Source: Paraglaciecola hydrolytica (GTDB lineage Bacteria; Pseudomonadota; Gammaproteobacteria; Enterobacterales; Alteromonadaceae). Taken from it: 64,000 bases of DNA. Positions within the stretch are counted from its first letter, which is position 1. Each line of letters begins with the position of its first letter. The notes beneath the pieces were generated by a model. That model made no database searches, had not been told where the DNA came from, and saw nothing but the letters and a program-made list of their open reading frames with translations. This document shows positions 1-9,887 of this stretch, in pieces. The stretch is from positions 62,001-126,000 of the forward strand of contig NZ_LSNE01000001.1 in assembly GCF_001565895.1 (NCBI RefSeq). The letters run 5' to 3'. The position numbers and the translations under genes were made by a program.

Positions 1-1
1 A

Positions 2-934
2 CAAACCGCCTTACATAAAATTGGTTTGCAAGGTGCAGTACCAAGTTATCAGGCATCCGGTTTGCTTAATGGCGTTGTTGGATGGCAAAGTCAGCGTGAG
101 CTTAAGTTAAGTGAACAAAACGGGTTTTTACGGGTCGTGACCACAGATTATAGCGCTCAAAGTCCGGTGCATCATTTGTCTGTATTAACCCAAAATGGTA
201 ATGAACTACAGGTTGTGGCGAGTTTACCTAACAAAGACCAACCAGAAGCCATAGGCAAACCCGGTGAAGAAATTTATGCGGTACGTTTTATGGGGGATAA
301 AGCCTATATCGTGACTTTTGAGCGTATTGATCCCCTGTATGTCATTGACTTATCCGATCCTTATACACCCATAGTCGCAGGCGCACTGGAGATACCTGGA
401 TTCTCAAGTTATTTATTTCCTATGGATAACAATTATCTCTTGGGAGTAGGCCAGCACGTTAATGCACGTAATATTCCTGATAGAGGTGCTGTTGCTGATG
501 AGCCAGTTACCCAAGAGGGTATGAAGATCAGTTTGTTTGATGTGAATGATCCTGCCAATCCCATCGAAATCAATAACATAGTGATGGCACAGGCCTATAC
601 CCCAGTTGAATATGACTACCGCGCCTTATCTGCACTAAACATCAACGGAGCTTATCAATTGGCTATGCCGGTAGAGCAATGGGGACAAAATGAAGATGAG
701 TTTGGCACTTGGTGGAACCAATCAAGTTTGCTGTTGTTGCAAGTCGATACCAACAGTGCACAGTCAATGCTGATACAAAACTCGCAGGTTCAGGTGCCCA
801 ATTCAAGTGATTATTATGTCTATGGCGGTGATGATCGCAGTGTTATTCACGGCGAACATGTCTTTTATATTCATGGTAATCAGGTATGGCATAGCCTGTG
901 GAATGACGAGCTAAAACCAGCAGGCCCTTACTAA
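2..934 (+). CDS. Secreted beta-propeller domain protein, 5' end outside window
   Basis: The reading frame is open from the first bases of the window, so this is the C-terminal part (about 310 residues) of a longer protein; a TTG near base 26 is internal and not a start. The visible repeats (AVRFMGDKAYIVTFERIDPLY, VIDLSDPYTPIVAGALEIPG) are blade-like and resemble the family of secreted proteins with a C-terminal beta-propeller domain (Pfam Beta_propel type). No catalytic motif is visible. The function is unknown; an extracytoplasmic binding or scaffold role is inferred from the family. A long stem-loop follows the stop codon. Confidence 0.6.
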   Translation, partial: QTALHKIGLQGAVPSYQASGLLNGVVGWQSQRELKLSEQNGFLRVVTTDYSAQSPVHHLSVLTQNGNELQVVASLPNKDQPEAIGKPGEEIYAVRFMGDKAYIVTFERIDPLYVIDLSDPYTPIVAGALEIPGFSSYLFPMDNNYLLGVGQHVNARNIPDRGAVADEPVTQEGMKISLFDVNDPANPIEINNIVMAQAYTPVEYDYRALSALNINGAYQLAMPVEQWGQNEDEFGTWWNQSSLLLLQVDTNSAQSMLIQNSQVQVPNSSDYYVYGGDDRSVIHGEHVFYIHGNQVWHSLWNDELKPAGPY

Positions 935-950
935 ATATTTCTATCTAATG

Positions 951-1000
951 CAGGCTCTAGTCTAGGTAAATTAAATATTTACCTAGACTAGTACAGCCTG
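951..1000. repeat. Long stem-loop downstream of the beta-propeller gene
   Basis: Bases 957-971 are perfectly complementary to 977-991 (15 bp, 5-nt loop). The outer hexamer CAGGCT (951-956) pairs with AGCCTG (995-1000) after a 3-nt bulge, giving about 21 paired bases. No T-tract follows, so it is not a standard rho-independent terminator; it may protect the mRNA 3' end or be a small palindromic repeat. Confidence 0.6.
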
Positions 1001-1106
1001 TGCAACTAAACCTCAACACCCCTAAATTCTGAGCGTGGGTTCGCGTCTATGCTTTATTTGGTCTTTGGGAAATATAAAACAACAGCAACAGGATCTACCA
1101 TTTTTC

Positions 1107-2477
1107 ATGATAAAACTTTTTTTAAAAACCTTGGCATATATTACTTTCAGTTTGGCTTTGCTGGCTTGTGGCAGCTCTAAAGACAAGGAAGAAGAATCAA
1201 CTTACAGCGAAGCTTATTTGCAATTTTATAACGGCTCAGCCACAAGCGCCTTAACTTACTTACGAGAGGTTGATGGTCAAGCACTGGGCTCTGCAGTTTA
1301 TGGTGATGCTACCAGTTTGTTAACGGTAGAAAGTGGTGAAATGGCGCTGAAATTTTATCGTCAAGATACGGATAACAAAGAAATATTAATTGAGGAAATG
1401 CAAAGCACCTTAAAAAAAGGTGAAAAGTCACTGATGATCTTAAGTGGCAGTGGCTCCGCACAAAACGTGGCTGAACACAAGTTTGTGCGAGAAGAGTTAA
1501 GCGCGGAATTTCGACTGTTTAGCAGCTCAGTAATTGAAGGTGATAGCCGCTATGATCTGTATCTGGCCGATGAAGGAGATACTTTTAGTGAAGCGCATAA
1601 ACTAAACACACTGGCTTATCAGGACTTCAGCGAAGTTAATTATTGGGGGGCAACCAGCGCTGACAATTTCAAACTAGGTAGTTATGTCGTTTACCTGACT
1701 TTGCCAGGCCAAACAGAACCGGTATTTCAAAGTGCACCTATTGCATTTAGTTTTACTACTGAATACGTATTGCTGCTGCGTGCTACGGCAGGAGCGAATA
1801 GTGGCAACATCGAAGTCGACGTCGTCGCTAATTCTTCTACTGTAACTACCTACTCGGATGTTAACGAGTCTGCGCAATACCGTATTTACAATAGCTTGCC
1901 CAGTGGTGCATCACTGCATGTCACTTTAGATGGCAGTGGTAATAACAGTAGTACCTTAGACGTCGCAGCTAAAACACTGAGCGATTTTACCGACATGAAT
2001 TTTGGTAATTATCGTTTGTCGGCAGAGTTAGTCAGCGATGCGAGCATCAGTTTTAATAATAACTTTGTGACTTTAAATCAAGGTACCAGCAAAGCGATTA
2101 TCTTGTACCAGAATGCCAATAATGAACTCAAATCACTTGCGTTTAACGAAAGCACCTTGCCACAGAGTTTCCAGTTTCAAGTTGAGGTGGTGAATTTGCT
2201 GGCTGAATTTAGTTCGCTGGAGCTGTATTTTGTCCGTGCGGGTGAAACCTTAGATAATGCAAAATATGTTATTTCAGCTCTGAATTTTGCAAAAAGTAAG
2301 TCTATAACCTTACCTGATGATACCTATGAAATATTGGCATTGGTAACAAGCAATGGCACACAGTTGTTGCTTGACCGCAGTGAGCAAGTTGAATTTGAAC
2401 AGGGCAAAAATCACATCATTAGCATTGAAAAAGACGACACTTCAGTGAGCGGTTATAAGATCAGAATTTTAAATTAA
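1107..2477 (+). CDS. Lipoprotein, DUF4397-like
   Basis: Start chosen at ATG 1107, because the product then begins with a lysine, a hydrophobic stretch and a lipobox (LALLAC followed by GSSKDK). An upstream GTG start would bury the signal peptide. The mature protein of about 430 residues is acidic and rich in Ser/Thr and looks like repeated beta-sandwich domains. The segment around LQFYNGSATSALTYLREVDG resembles DUF4397, a domain of uncharacterised surface lipoproteins. No catalytic residues are recognised. The gene stands alone, with a 248-base gap to the next one. The lipoprotein call is strong; the domain call is tentative. Confidence 0.55.
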   Translation: MIKLFLKTLAYITFSLALLACGSSKDKEEESTYSEAYLQFYNGSATSALTYLREVDGQALGSAVYGDATSLLTVESGEMALKFYRQDTDNKEILIEEMQSTLKKGEKSLMILSGSGSAQNVAEHKFVREELSAEFRLFSSSVIEGDSRYDLYLADEGDTFSEAHKLNTLAYQDFSEVNYWGATSADNFKLGSYVVYLTLPGQTEPVFQSAPIAFSFTTEYVLLLRATAGANSGNIEVDVVANSSTVTTYSDVNESAQYRIYNSLPSGASLHVTLDGSGNNSSTLDVAAKTLSDFTDMNFGNYRLSAELVSDASISFNNNFVTLNQGTSKAIILYQNANNELKSLAFNESTLPQSFQFQVEVVNLLAEFSSLELYFVRAGETLDNAKYVISALNFAKSKSITLPDDTYEILALVTSNGTQLLLDRSEQVEFEQGKNHIISIEKDDTSVSGYKIRILN

Positions 2478-2725
2478 ACGCTATGTCGATTAATTTACCC
2501 TAGTTAAAAGGATGTAAGGTTTTTCACATCATTGACTCTGATGTGATTTGTGGCCAGCTTTGGCTGGCCAATTTTTAAGATATTGAAAGCAGGGAATTTT
2601 AAGTTTACTCGGTTGGTCTATAGTGTTAACCGTGTTAGATAGAAGACAAACAGACATAATTCAGTTAAGGTTCAGTCTTATTTGTTTATGCTGTATTTCG
2701 TTTGAAAACGAGTGAGGAGCAAGAC

Positions 2726-3253
2726 ATGAAAAAGTTATTAGTACCTCTTATGACCAGTTCGTTATTACTGTGTACAACTCAAGTATTGAGTCAGGCACAA
2801 GTCGAAATCAACTGGGAAAACCCAGAGAAATATCGTGACGTCAGACCGACGATGGAATCTCGGGTTAAATTTCGTGAACATACCTTTGAGCAGTTGCTGG
2901 AATATTTGCAAAAATTAGCGGCAAAATTGCCCGACGATCAAAAGCTATCATTAAACGTTACTAACTTGGATCTTGCGGGTCAAGTTTGGCCTGCGTCCTT
3001 TGTTGGTTTTGGTCATGGTGCTAGCGATGTACGGGTGATTAAGAATATGGATATTCCACGTATCAGTTTCACTTATAAGTTAGTGAATACCACAGGTGAG
3101 TTGATTCAGGAAGGTGATGTTGAGTTAAAAGACATGGCCTTTATGGATAGAGCGAATCGTTTTTTCTCCAGTGAGTCACTACGTTATGAAAAAAACATGC
3201 TGAAAGACTGGTTTGACGATGAGTTTCCTGAATTAATGGTAAAAACCAACTGA
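2726..3253 (+). CDS. DUF3016 family periplasmic protein
   Basis: Start at ATG 2726 is favoured by the GAGGAGC ribosome-binding site just upstream and by the signal peptide that follows (MKKLLVPLMTSSLLLCTTQVLSQ). The mature part (VEINWENPEKYRDVRP, then FREHTFEQLLEYLQKLAAKL and a C-terminal YEKNMLKDWFDDEF) matches the DUF3016 pattern, a small exported family frequent in Alteromonadales and Shewanella with no assigned function. It is followed by a rho-independent terminator and therefore is probably the last or only gene of its transcript. Confidence 0.8.
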   Translation: MKKLLVPLMTSSLLLCTTQVLSQAQVEINWENPEKYRDVRPTMESRVKFREHTFEQLLEYLQKLAAKLPDDQKLSLNVTNLDLAGQVWPASFVGFGHGASDVRVIKNMDIPRISFTYKLVNTTGELIQEGDVELKDMAFMDRANRFFSSESLRYEKNMLKDWFDDEFPELMVKTN

Positions 3254-3266
3254 AATCAATCATAAT

Positions 3267-3292
3267 AAAAAACCGCTTTTGGCGGTTTTTTT
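3267..3292 (+). terminator. Rho-independent terminator (possibly bidirectional)
   Basis: A-tract, stem CCGC/GCGG extended by A:T pairs, 5-nt loop, then a run of seven T. It lies between the convergent DUF3016 and diguanylate cyclase genes; the A-tract on the left arm would also serve the minus strand. Confidence 0.85.
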
Positions 3293-3314
3293 ATGTCTGT
3301 TGTTATCCACCGTA

Positions 3315-4970
3315 TTATTGGGTTGTGTCATCACTGCAAAATTGATTTTTACCATGGTCTTTGGCGACATAAAGCGCCTTATCAGCTCTGCTGAGTAATT
3401 TATCGGGTAGAAGGACTAAGTCAGGGCCAGATACAGCAATACCCATGCTGATAGTAATAAACGGAGTTACTGTACTGTACTCATGTTTGACCTTGGCCTC
3501 ACTTATACTGTGCATAATGTTGTTTGCAATGTCTTTCGCGCCGGCTAAGTTTGTATCCGGCAGTATGCAAACAAACTCTTCGCCCCCGTAACGCGCCACA
3601 AAATCTGATGATCGTTTCAGCGCATGTTTAATGCAAGTGGCGATTATTTTTAAACATTCATCACCCGCGGCGTGGCCGTAGTTGTCGTTGTAAAGTTTAA
3701 AACAATCAATATCCATTAATAAAATCGCCACGTGGGATTTTTTACGAATAGACAATTCAATATCGTGTAATAAACGTATGTCGAGTGCGCGGCGATTAGC
3801 GATGCCGGTTAAGCCGTCGGAAAGCGACATGTGCTCTAATTTGATTTGTTGTTCTTCTATGGTTTGAGTGAATAAATTAAACGTATTGGCGAGATCGGTT
3901 ATCTCATCATTGCCTTTGATCCTTGCAGTGATGTCATCACCTTTGATTTTACTTTTGACCAAGTTATTCAAAGACTGTAGGCGGATAATGACGTGTTTTT
4001 GGATAAACAATATCATCAGAACCAGCGATACAATACCGACTGTTAACACTAAACCAATCAAGGTAATTTCTTTGTTAGTGCGTTGTACGGTTTTGCTCAA
4101 CTGATCGGTGACTTTTTGCTCGGTTTCTTTCGCCGAGTATTCCAGTAAACGAGCAAAATCTTGGATTAGATTATGTACAAAATTCTCTCGACCAATCACT
4201 CGTCCATCTATACGTAATTGCATTATTTTTAAAGGCAGCAAACCTTCATCCTGCAAAATAAGTTGGGCTAGATTATTGGTTAATCTGAGTTTTTGATCTT
4301 GATGCTCTCCTCGTTCAGCGTATTTTTTGAGCACTTCTATGTCGTTATTAAATTGCCTGAACAACTGCCTGACTTCCTGTAGTCGGTTCATATTTAAGCT
4401 TCGATTAACACTGGTAATGGTTCTGGATAATTGCAAAGACCATTGATAATCAGCACCCAGCTGGGCGTTTTCTTGGAGTTGAGGCTCTAATGCCAATGCG
4501 ACGGCATGTAACTTATGAATGGCATTTTCTTTATCTTTAAGTTGCTGGTTTATCAGCAATTTCTGTTTTATTAAAGTCGTAAATTCACTGATTTCTAAGC
4601 TGATGATATCCAGTTGTAAATCAAGAAACTCATTGTGAAAACGCTTTTTCGAGATATTTTTCAGATAGTCTAAATATTCTGCAATATTTTGTTCAGCAAC
4701 ACGTTTAGCGGCTTCAGAGGTGGATTTAGATAATTGCTCGGTGGCTTCTAATAAACGTGATGATTGACCGTAAAGTTGGCTAGAGATCACTATATCGGGT
4801 AATGAATGTTCGGCCACATCATTAAACATGGCTTTAAAATCAAGCAAACTGCTATAGGTTAACCAGCACAGCAGCAGAAATAAGGCCAGAATAGTGCTAC
4901 CTGTCAGACTAAAAACCCTGATTAAAGAGACTCTTCTCGCCTGCATACCTTTTTGGCTAGTCGCCGTCAT
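3315..4970 (-). CDS. Membrane diguanylate cyclase (HAMP-GGDEF)
   Basis: Synthesises c-di-GMP from GTP. The order is TM1 (about residues 16-40), a largely helical periplasmic sensor of about 260 residues, TM2 (301-323), HAMP-like linker (324-376) and a GGDEF domain (about 380-546). The active-site signature is GGEEF at 462-466, and the inhibitory I-site RxxD is present at 453-456, five residues before it, so both catalysis and product feedback look intact. No EAL domain is present. Its ATG overlaps the stop of the upstream 5'-nucleotidase-like gene by 4 bp, so the two are translationally coupled and the periplasmic partner may feed the sensor. The ligand is unknown. Confidence 0.93.
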   Translation of the reverse strand: MTATSQKGMQARRVSLIRVFSLTGSTILALFLLLCWLTYSSLLDFKAMFNDVAEHSLPDIVISSQLYGQSSRLLEATEQLSKSTSEAAKRVAEQNIAEYLDYLKNISKKRFHNEFLDLQLDIISLEISEFTTLIKQKLLINQQLKDKENAIHKLHAVALALEPQLQENAQLGADYQWSLQLSRTITSVNRSLNMNRLQEVRQLFRQFNNDIEVLKKYAERGEHQDQKLRLTNNLAQLILQDEGLLPLKIMQLRIDGRVIGRENFVHNLIQDFARLLEYSAKETEQKVTDQLSKTVQRTNKEITLIGLVLTVGIVSLVLMILFIQKHVIIRLQSLNNLVKSKIKGDDITARIKGNDEITDLANTFNLFTQTIEEQQIKLEHMSLSDGLTGIANRRALDIRLLHDIELSIRKKSHVAILLMDIDCFKLYNDNYGHAAGDECLKIIATCIKHALKRSSDFVARYGGEEFVCILPDTNLAGAKDIANNIMHSISEAKVKHEYSTVTPFITISMGIAVSGPDLVLLPDKLLSRADKALYVAKDHGKNQFCSDDTTQ

Positions 4971-6484
4971 TGTTCCATTCTCACAATTCTTGACGTTAAC
5001 TTAGGGGTAATAGTTTGTTGTTTTTGGATGGCACGTATCACAATATCTGAAACCAAAGGCGTATTTTGGCTTAACACTTCTAGATTTTGTACATCATTAA
5101 ACGCAGTAAAACCATCTCCACCTTTCACGATATAGTCGGAGGTTGCAAGTTTATATTGTTGGTTGAGTTTAAGGGCTTTGCCATTAATTTGTACATTCTG
5201 CACTCGTTTGCCCACGGGCTGTTCAAGTGAGTAGCTGAAGCTCATCCCTGATACTTGTAAAAACCTTCCTTTGATGTCTTCGACTTGGCTAACCCCGTGT
5301 TCAAGTGCCGCCCACAGCTGTGCACCTCTGATTGATACCACTGACAAATGTGTTCTATAAGGTAGTTCACGAATGATATCGCCCCGAGTCAGGATACTAT
5401 TGGCCTGATAGTTTTTGTCACCACGCACAGATCCGCTATTAACCATGGCGATTTCAGCGTGAGCCGCTTCTTTTAAGGCATCAGCAATAAAATTACCAAA
5501 GGCGTTTTCTGCCGTTCTGATCAAGGTTTTTTGGCTGTTCATTGGCTGACTTAAGGTGCCGATGGGCTGGCTTAACAAACGGTTGAGTCGTCTTGTGTAT
5601 TCATCAATCAATATTGCCGTGGCCGTATGGTCTGGGTAAGTATTCAGATCTAAATTTAGCTCGTCAATACTAAGCTCTTTTGGAGAATTTTGTGGCCACG
5701 ACAGTTTTAAGACTAAGGTGGTTTTTATATCTGACAAGATATAACGTTTGGCTAATACCGCAGGTTTTTCACTATGCTCATCATGGGCTGTTGGCAATAT
5801 TCGCAGAGCAAAATCAATTTTCTTGGTATCAAGTAGAGCCTGATAATAATCTTTTTCTTGAGAGTAGAGCATGACAATTAAGTCTGCCCCTTGCTGCTCT
5901 AATTGTTTAATCTGTTGGTTGAGTAGAGCTTGGGGCTCCAATATCGAGATCCGCTCTAATAAATATTCCTGAACAACACTCTCGTCCAAGATGGAAATAA
6001 AACCCACACTTAAACCACCTTTATCAATAATGATATTGGTATTAATGCCTTCCATATTACTTTTTGTCAGCGGGTCATAAATGTTAGAGCTCACAAAAGG
6101 AAAGGCGGCTTCGTATGATCGTAAACTGAGTTCATCTTCAAAATAACTGAATTCACTTTTACCGACGGACATCAAATCGGGTTCAAGGGTATTAAGAATA
6201 TCGATAATATGAGAACCGCGATCTAAGCTCGACAATGAACTTGGGCCTAAACTTGAGCCACCAAAGACAAATAGATTTTGTTCATCTTCTTGTCTGGATT
6301 TTTCCAATAAACTAGCAAGTTTGGGATAGCTGCCCTTATTCGCCGGACCAATTTCTGGCATGTTAGAAGCAAAAACAAGAGTGAGGTGTTTTTGTTTTGC
6401 CGTTTGTGCGCTAAGCACTGTTGGCAAAAGCAGGAATAATGTGAAAAAGATCCAACGCGGCGTAAGTGGCATTAGTTGCAGCAT
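4967..6484 (-). CDS. 5'-nucleotidase-family periplasmic protein with degenerate metal site
   Basis: 505 residues with a signal peptide (cleavage near LSA-QT, residue 26). The C-terminal 5'-nucleotidase domain is well preserved (NAFGNFIADAL, MVNSGSVRGD at 348-356, SDYIVKGGDGFTAF at 449-462), which in UshA-type enzymes binds the nucleotide. The N-terminal metallophosphoesterase domain keeps the fold-like segments but not the metal ligands: the D-x-H motif reads SNM (40-42), the GD motif reads FGGSSLG (74-80), GNHEFD reads GKSEFSY (108-114), and the late His motifs are also replaced. Inferred to bind a nucleotide or related ligand without hydrolysing it. It overlaps the diguanylate cyclase gene by 4 bp. 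Confidence 0.8.
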   Translation of the reverse strand: MLQLMPLTPRWIFFTLFLLLPTVLSAQTAKQKHLTLVFASNMPEIGPANKGSYPKLASLLEKSRQEDEQNLFVFGGSSLGPSSLSSLDRGSHIIDILNTLEPDLMSVGKSEFSYFEDELSLRSYEAAFPFVSSNIYDPLTKSNMEGINTNIIIDKGGLSVGFISILDESVVQEYLLERISILEPQALLNQQIKQLEQQGADLIVMLYSQEKDYYQALLDTKKIDFALRILPTAHDEHSEKPAVLAKRYILSDIKTTLVLKLSWPQNSPKELSIDELNLDLNTYPDHTATAILIDEYTRRLNRLLSQPIGTLSQPMNSQKTLIRTAENAFGNFIADALKEAAHAEIAMVNSGSVRGDKNYQANSILTRGDIIRELPYRTHLSVVSIRGAQLWAALEHGVSQVEDIKGRFLQVSGMSFSYSLEQPVGKRVQNVQINGKALKLNQQYKLATSDYIVKGGDGFTAFNDVQNLEVLSQNTPLVSDIVIRAIQKQQTITPKLTSRIVRMEQ

Positions 6485-6522
6485 TAGGGCCCAGAGTATA
6501 AAAAGTGTTGAATAAGTGTACT

Positions 6523-6559
6523 AAAAAAATCGTGCTCAACACATAGTTAATGCACGATT
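6523..6559 (-). terminator. Rho-independent terminator of the pepA-holC-valS unit
   Basis: On the minus strand, AATCGTGC pairs with GCACGATT across a 16-nt loop, followed by a run of T (A-tract 6523-6529 on the plus strand). It lies just after the valS stop codon. Confidence 0.75.
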
Positions 6560-6600
6560 CTAGTTATTTACCAATAAAAAGGCGTTATATATCGCCCCTA

Positions 6601-9390
6601 CTACAGGGCCTCAATAGTGACCTTTTGTTCTTGCAGTTTACCTATTTGCATCGAAAAATCGGCTAACTTGGCTTGTTCTTTTTCAATGACATCGGCTGGC
6701 GCATTACTCACAAACTTTTCGTTAGCCAGTTTGCCTTGAGTGCGATCAAAGTCTTTTTGCAACTTATCTAAAGCCCTAGCAATACGTGCCAACTCAGCTT
6801 CTTTATTAATCAAACCAGCCATGGGGATCAGGATCTCCATTTCACCCACTAAAGCGGTGGCTGAGGCTGGCGCACTTTCGTCCGGTTCCAGTAACGTGAT
6901 ACCGTCGAGCCTAGCAATGGAGCCAAGGAAAGCTTTAGTTGTTTGCAGTCTTTGCCAATCTTTGGGACTGGCGTTGCGCAACAAGACACTCAGCGGTTTA
7001 CTCGGTGCGATGTCCATTTCGCCACGGATATTACGGATGCCCAGTACAAAACTCTTCATCCATTCGATGTCATCAAGTACTTGTCTGTCTAACAAGTTGG
7101 CATCTTGCTGAGGGAAAGTCTGCATCATGATGCTGTGCTGTTGTTCCGTGCTTAGTACCTTGCACAAAGGTGCCACTCGTTGCCAAATCTCTTCGGTGAT
7201 AAACGGCATAAAGGGATGCAAAATTCGTAGTAGGTTTTCCAGTACATTAACCAAGGTATGACGTGTACCACGCTTTTGCGCTGTAGTGCTGTGTTCAGAA
7301 TTTAAAATCGGTTTAGTCAATTCTAAATACCAGTCACAGAACTGATTCCAAGTGAACTCGTAAACGACTTGCGCAGCGATATCAAAACGATAATCAACTA
7401 AGGCTGTTTCGAATTCTTTTAGGGTCAGTTGTAAACGCGCCCAGATCCAGCGGTCAGCTAAGCTGAGTTCGAGTTCATCGCCACTTTGTGCTGCATGTAG
7501 CCCGTTGTCTTGATCTTCGGCATTCATCAATACAAAACGTGAAGCATTCCATAACTTGTTACAGAAGTTGCGATAACCCTCAACTCGTTTTACGTCGAAA
7601 TTGATATCACGGCTGGTGGATGCCATAGCAGCGAAGGTAAAACGCAAGGCATCTGTGCCATAGGCAGCAAAGCCTTCAGGATAACTTGCTTGTGTTAGTT
7701 TTGTGATTTTTTCTGCAAGCTTAGGCTGCATCATGCCCGAGGTGCGTTTAGCGACTAAAGCTTCTAGGCTAATACCGTCTATCAAATCAATAGGATCGAT
7801 AACATTACCTTTTGATTTAGACATTTTATCGCCATTTTCATCACGGATAAGGCCGGTAATATAAATTTCTTTGAAAGGGATTTTGCCAGTGAATTTTTTG
7901 GTCATCATGATCATTCTAGCTACCCAGAAGAAAATGATATCAAAACCAGTAACTAATACGGCGCTGGGTACAAAGGTGTTTAACTCTGGCGTTTGTTTTG
8001 GCCAACCCATGGTTGCAAAAGGCCACAAAGCCGATGAAAACCAGGTATCCAATACATCTTCGTCCTGACGTAAAGCCACATCGGCAGCAATATTATGTTT
8101 GGCACGTACTTCGGCTTCTGTGCGTCCGACAAATACTTGACCATTGGAGTCGTACCAAGCTGGAATGCGATGTCCCCACCACAATTGGCGCGAGATACAC
8201 CAATCTTGAATGTTGTTCATCCATTGGTAATAGGTTTTATCCCAGTTTTCTGGCACAAACTTTATTTCGCCGCTTTTCACTGCGTCGATAGCGGGTTTAG
8301 CTAATTCTTCAACCGCTACATACCATTGGTCAGTTAGATAAGGTTCGATCACGGCAGCAGAACGGTCGCCCCGCGGTACTTTAAGTTTGTGAGGTTCAAT
8401 TTTGACTAATACCCCAGCAGTCTCTAAATCAGCAACGATTTGTTTACGTGCCACAAAACGATCTAAACCTTGATACTGCTCTGGCGCCAGATTATTGATC
8501 TTGGCATCGTCAGTTAAGATGTTGATCACTTCTAAACTATGACGTTTACCCATTTCATAATCGTTAAAATCGTGGGCCGGGGTGATTTTTACACAGCCGG
8601 TACCAAATTTGGGATCCACATAGTCGTCGCTGATGATTGGAATTAAACGGCCAGTCAGAGGCAGTTTGATTGATTTACCGATCAAGGTTTGATAACGCGG
8701 GTCATCGGGATGCACGGCAACGGCAGTATCCCCTAACATGGTCTCGGGGCGAGTAGTGGCAACCACCAAAGATCCCGAACCATCTGCTAAGGGGTAACGG
8801 ATGTGCCACATAAAGCCATCTTCTTCCTCGTTGAGTACTTCGAGGTCAGATACGGCGGTGAGCAATACCGGATCCCAATTGACTAAACGTTTGCCACGGT
8901 AAATAAGTCCTTCTTCGTGCAAACGCACAAAAACTTCATTTACCGCTTCAGATAGGTCATCGTCCATCGTGAAAACCTCACGATCCCAATCGGGTGATGT
9001 ACCCAAACGGCGCATCTGTTGGGTAATGGTGCCACCTGATTCGGCTTTCCAGTCCCAGATTTTTTCCACAAAGGTCTCGCGGCCTAAATCATGGCGAGTT
9101 AAACCTTTAGCATTAAGCTGACGTTCGACCACCATTTGCGTGGCGATACCCGCGTGATCGGTACCACATTGCCATAGAGTATTGTCACCTTTCATGCGGT
9201 GGTAACGGGTGAGCGCATCCATGATGGTTTGTTGAAAACCATGGCCCATGTGCAGACTACCTGTCACATTGGGGGGAGGTAACAAAATACAATAAGGCTC
9301 GCCTTGACCGCTGGCTTTGAAATAGCCGCTTGCTTCCCACTGCTGGTAACACTGTTGCTCAATGTTTTGTGGGCTATAGGTTTTTTCCAT
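6601..9390 (-). CDS. valS: Valyl-tRNA synthetase
   Basis: Charges tRNA-Val; cytoplasmic class I synthetase. Start set at ATG 9388-9390 ([15 protein letters not shown]), the usual N-terminus of the family; the frame continues upstream without a credible start. The HIGH-type motif is HMGH at 47-50 after PPPNVTGSL, and the KMSKS loop is present ([11 protein letters not shown]). A C-terminal coiled-coil arm ([21 protein letters not shown]) is complete. The length of 929 residues is normal. It is 4 bp downstream of holC, matching the conserved pepA-holC-valS order of Gammaproteobacteria. Confidence 0.99.
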   Translation of the reverse strand: MEKTYSPQNIEQQCYQQWEASGYFKASGQGEPYCILLPPPNVTGSLHMGHGFQQTIMDALTRYHRMKGDNTLWQCGTDHAGIATQMVVERQLNAKGLTRHDLGRETFVEKIWDWKAESGGTITQQMRRLGTSPDWDREVFTMDDDLSEAVNEVFVRLHEEGLIYRGKRLVNWDPVLLTAVSDLEVLNEEEDGFMWHIRYPLADGSGSLVVATTRPETMLGDTAVAVHPDDPRYQTLIGKSIKLPLTGRLIPIISDDYVDPKFGTGCVKITPAHDFNDYEMGKRHSLEVINILTDDAKINNLAPEQYQGLDRFVARKQIVADLETAGVLVKIEPHKLKVPRGDRSAAVIEPYLTDQWYVAVEELAKPAIDAVKSGEIKFVPENWDKTYYQWMNNIQDWCISRQLWWGHRIPAWYDSNGQVFVGRTEAEVRAKHNIAADVALRQDEDVLDTWFSSALWPFATMGWPKQTPELNTFVPSAVLVTGFDIIFFWVARMIMMTKKFTGKIPFKEIYITGLIRDENGDKMSKSKGNVIDPIDLIDGISLEALVAKRTSGMMQPKLAEKITKLTQASYPEGFAAYGTDALRFTFAAMASTSRDINFDVKRVEGYRNFCNKLWNASRFVLMNAEDQDNGLHAAQSGDELELSLADRWIWARLQLTLKEFETALVDYRFDIAAQVVYEFTWNQFCDWYLELTKPILNSEHSTTAQKRGTRHTLVNVLENLLRILHPFMPFITEEIWQRVAPLCKVLSTEQQHSIMMQTFPQQDANLLDRQVLDDIEWMKSFVLGIRNIRGEMDIAPSKPLSVLLRNASPKDWQRLQTTKAFLGSIARLDGITLLEPDESAPASATALVGEMEILIPMAGLINKEAELARIARALDKLQKDFDRTQGKLANEKFVSNAPADVIEKEQAKLADFSMQIGKLQEQKVTIEAL

Positions 9391-9394
9391 GGGT

Positions 9395-9850
9395 TTAATT
9401 CTCTTCGATGCTTGAGGCAGCCAAGGTATCAAGTTGATGACCTGCTGCACGGTAATGTTTGTATCTTTCTCGTGCCTGAAGCTTGAGGTTTTCCTCGGCT
9501 GGCACAAAGTCAAAAATTTGTTTGAAGCCTAAATGACATTCAGGCATTAACTCGGCCAGATTAATCAATACAGCACGGGACATTTGCGCAGGCGTTTGCC
9601 AGTGAATTTCTACCGGAGCGCCACCCACTGGGCCTTCACCTGCCAGATTATGTGGCACAAAACTATTAACCGGTAATTGCCACAGCAATTCGTCAAACTG
9701 CTCTGCTTGCTGTTTGTCTTGGCACAATACAATGCACTTTTGTTTTTGCCTAAAACAGCGCGCTGCCACTAAACACGCCAGACTAAGCTGGGCGGGTTCA
9801 GGGGTATTTGCTGATGTTTCGTCCAACAAGTAAAACGACACTTGAGCCAT
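9395..9850 (-). CDS. holC: DNA polymerase III subunit chi
   Basis: 151 residues. The chi subunit links the clamp-loader psi protein to single-strand binding protein at the replication fork. The N-terminus ([11 protein letters not shown]) and the central part ([22 protein letters not shown], then [20 protein letters not shown]) match the HolC fold. It sits between pepA and valS as in Escherichia coli, with 37 bases to pepA and 4 bases to valS, so it is co-transcribed with them. Confidence 0.95.
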   Translation of the reverse strand: MAQVSFYLLDETSANTPEPAQLSLACLVAARCFRQKQKCIVLCQDKQQAEQFDELLWQLPVNSFVPHNLAGEGPVGGAPVEIHWQTPAQMSRAVLINLAELMPECHLGFKQIFDFVPAEENLKLQARERYKHYRAAGHQLDTLAASSIEEN

Positions 9851-9887
9851 GATGTTGATTACATTCCTGGGTTACTGATATGGCGAC

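Noticed and set aside
7871-8304. Several open frames on the plus strand inside valS
   Set aside because: They are antisense shadows of a highly conserved gene, with no ribosome-binding sites and no family resemblance.
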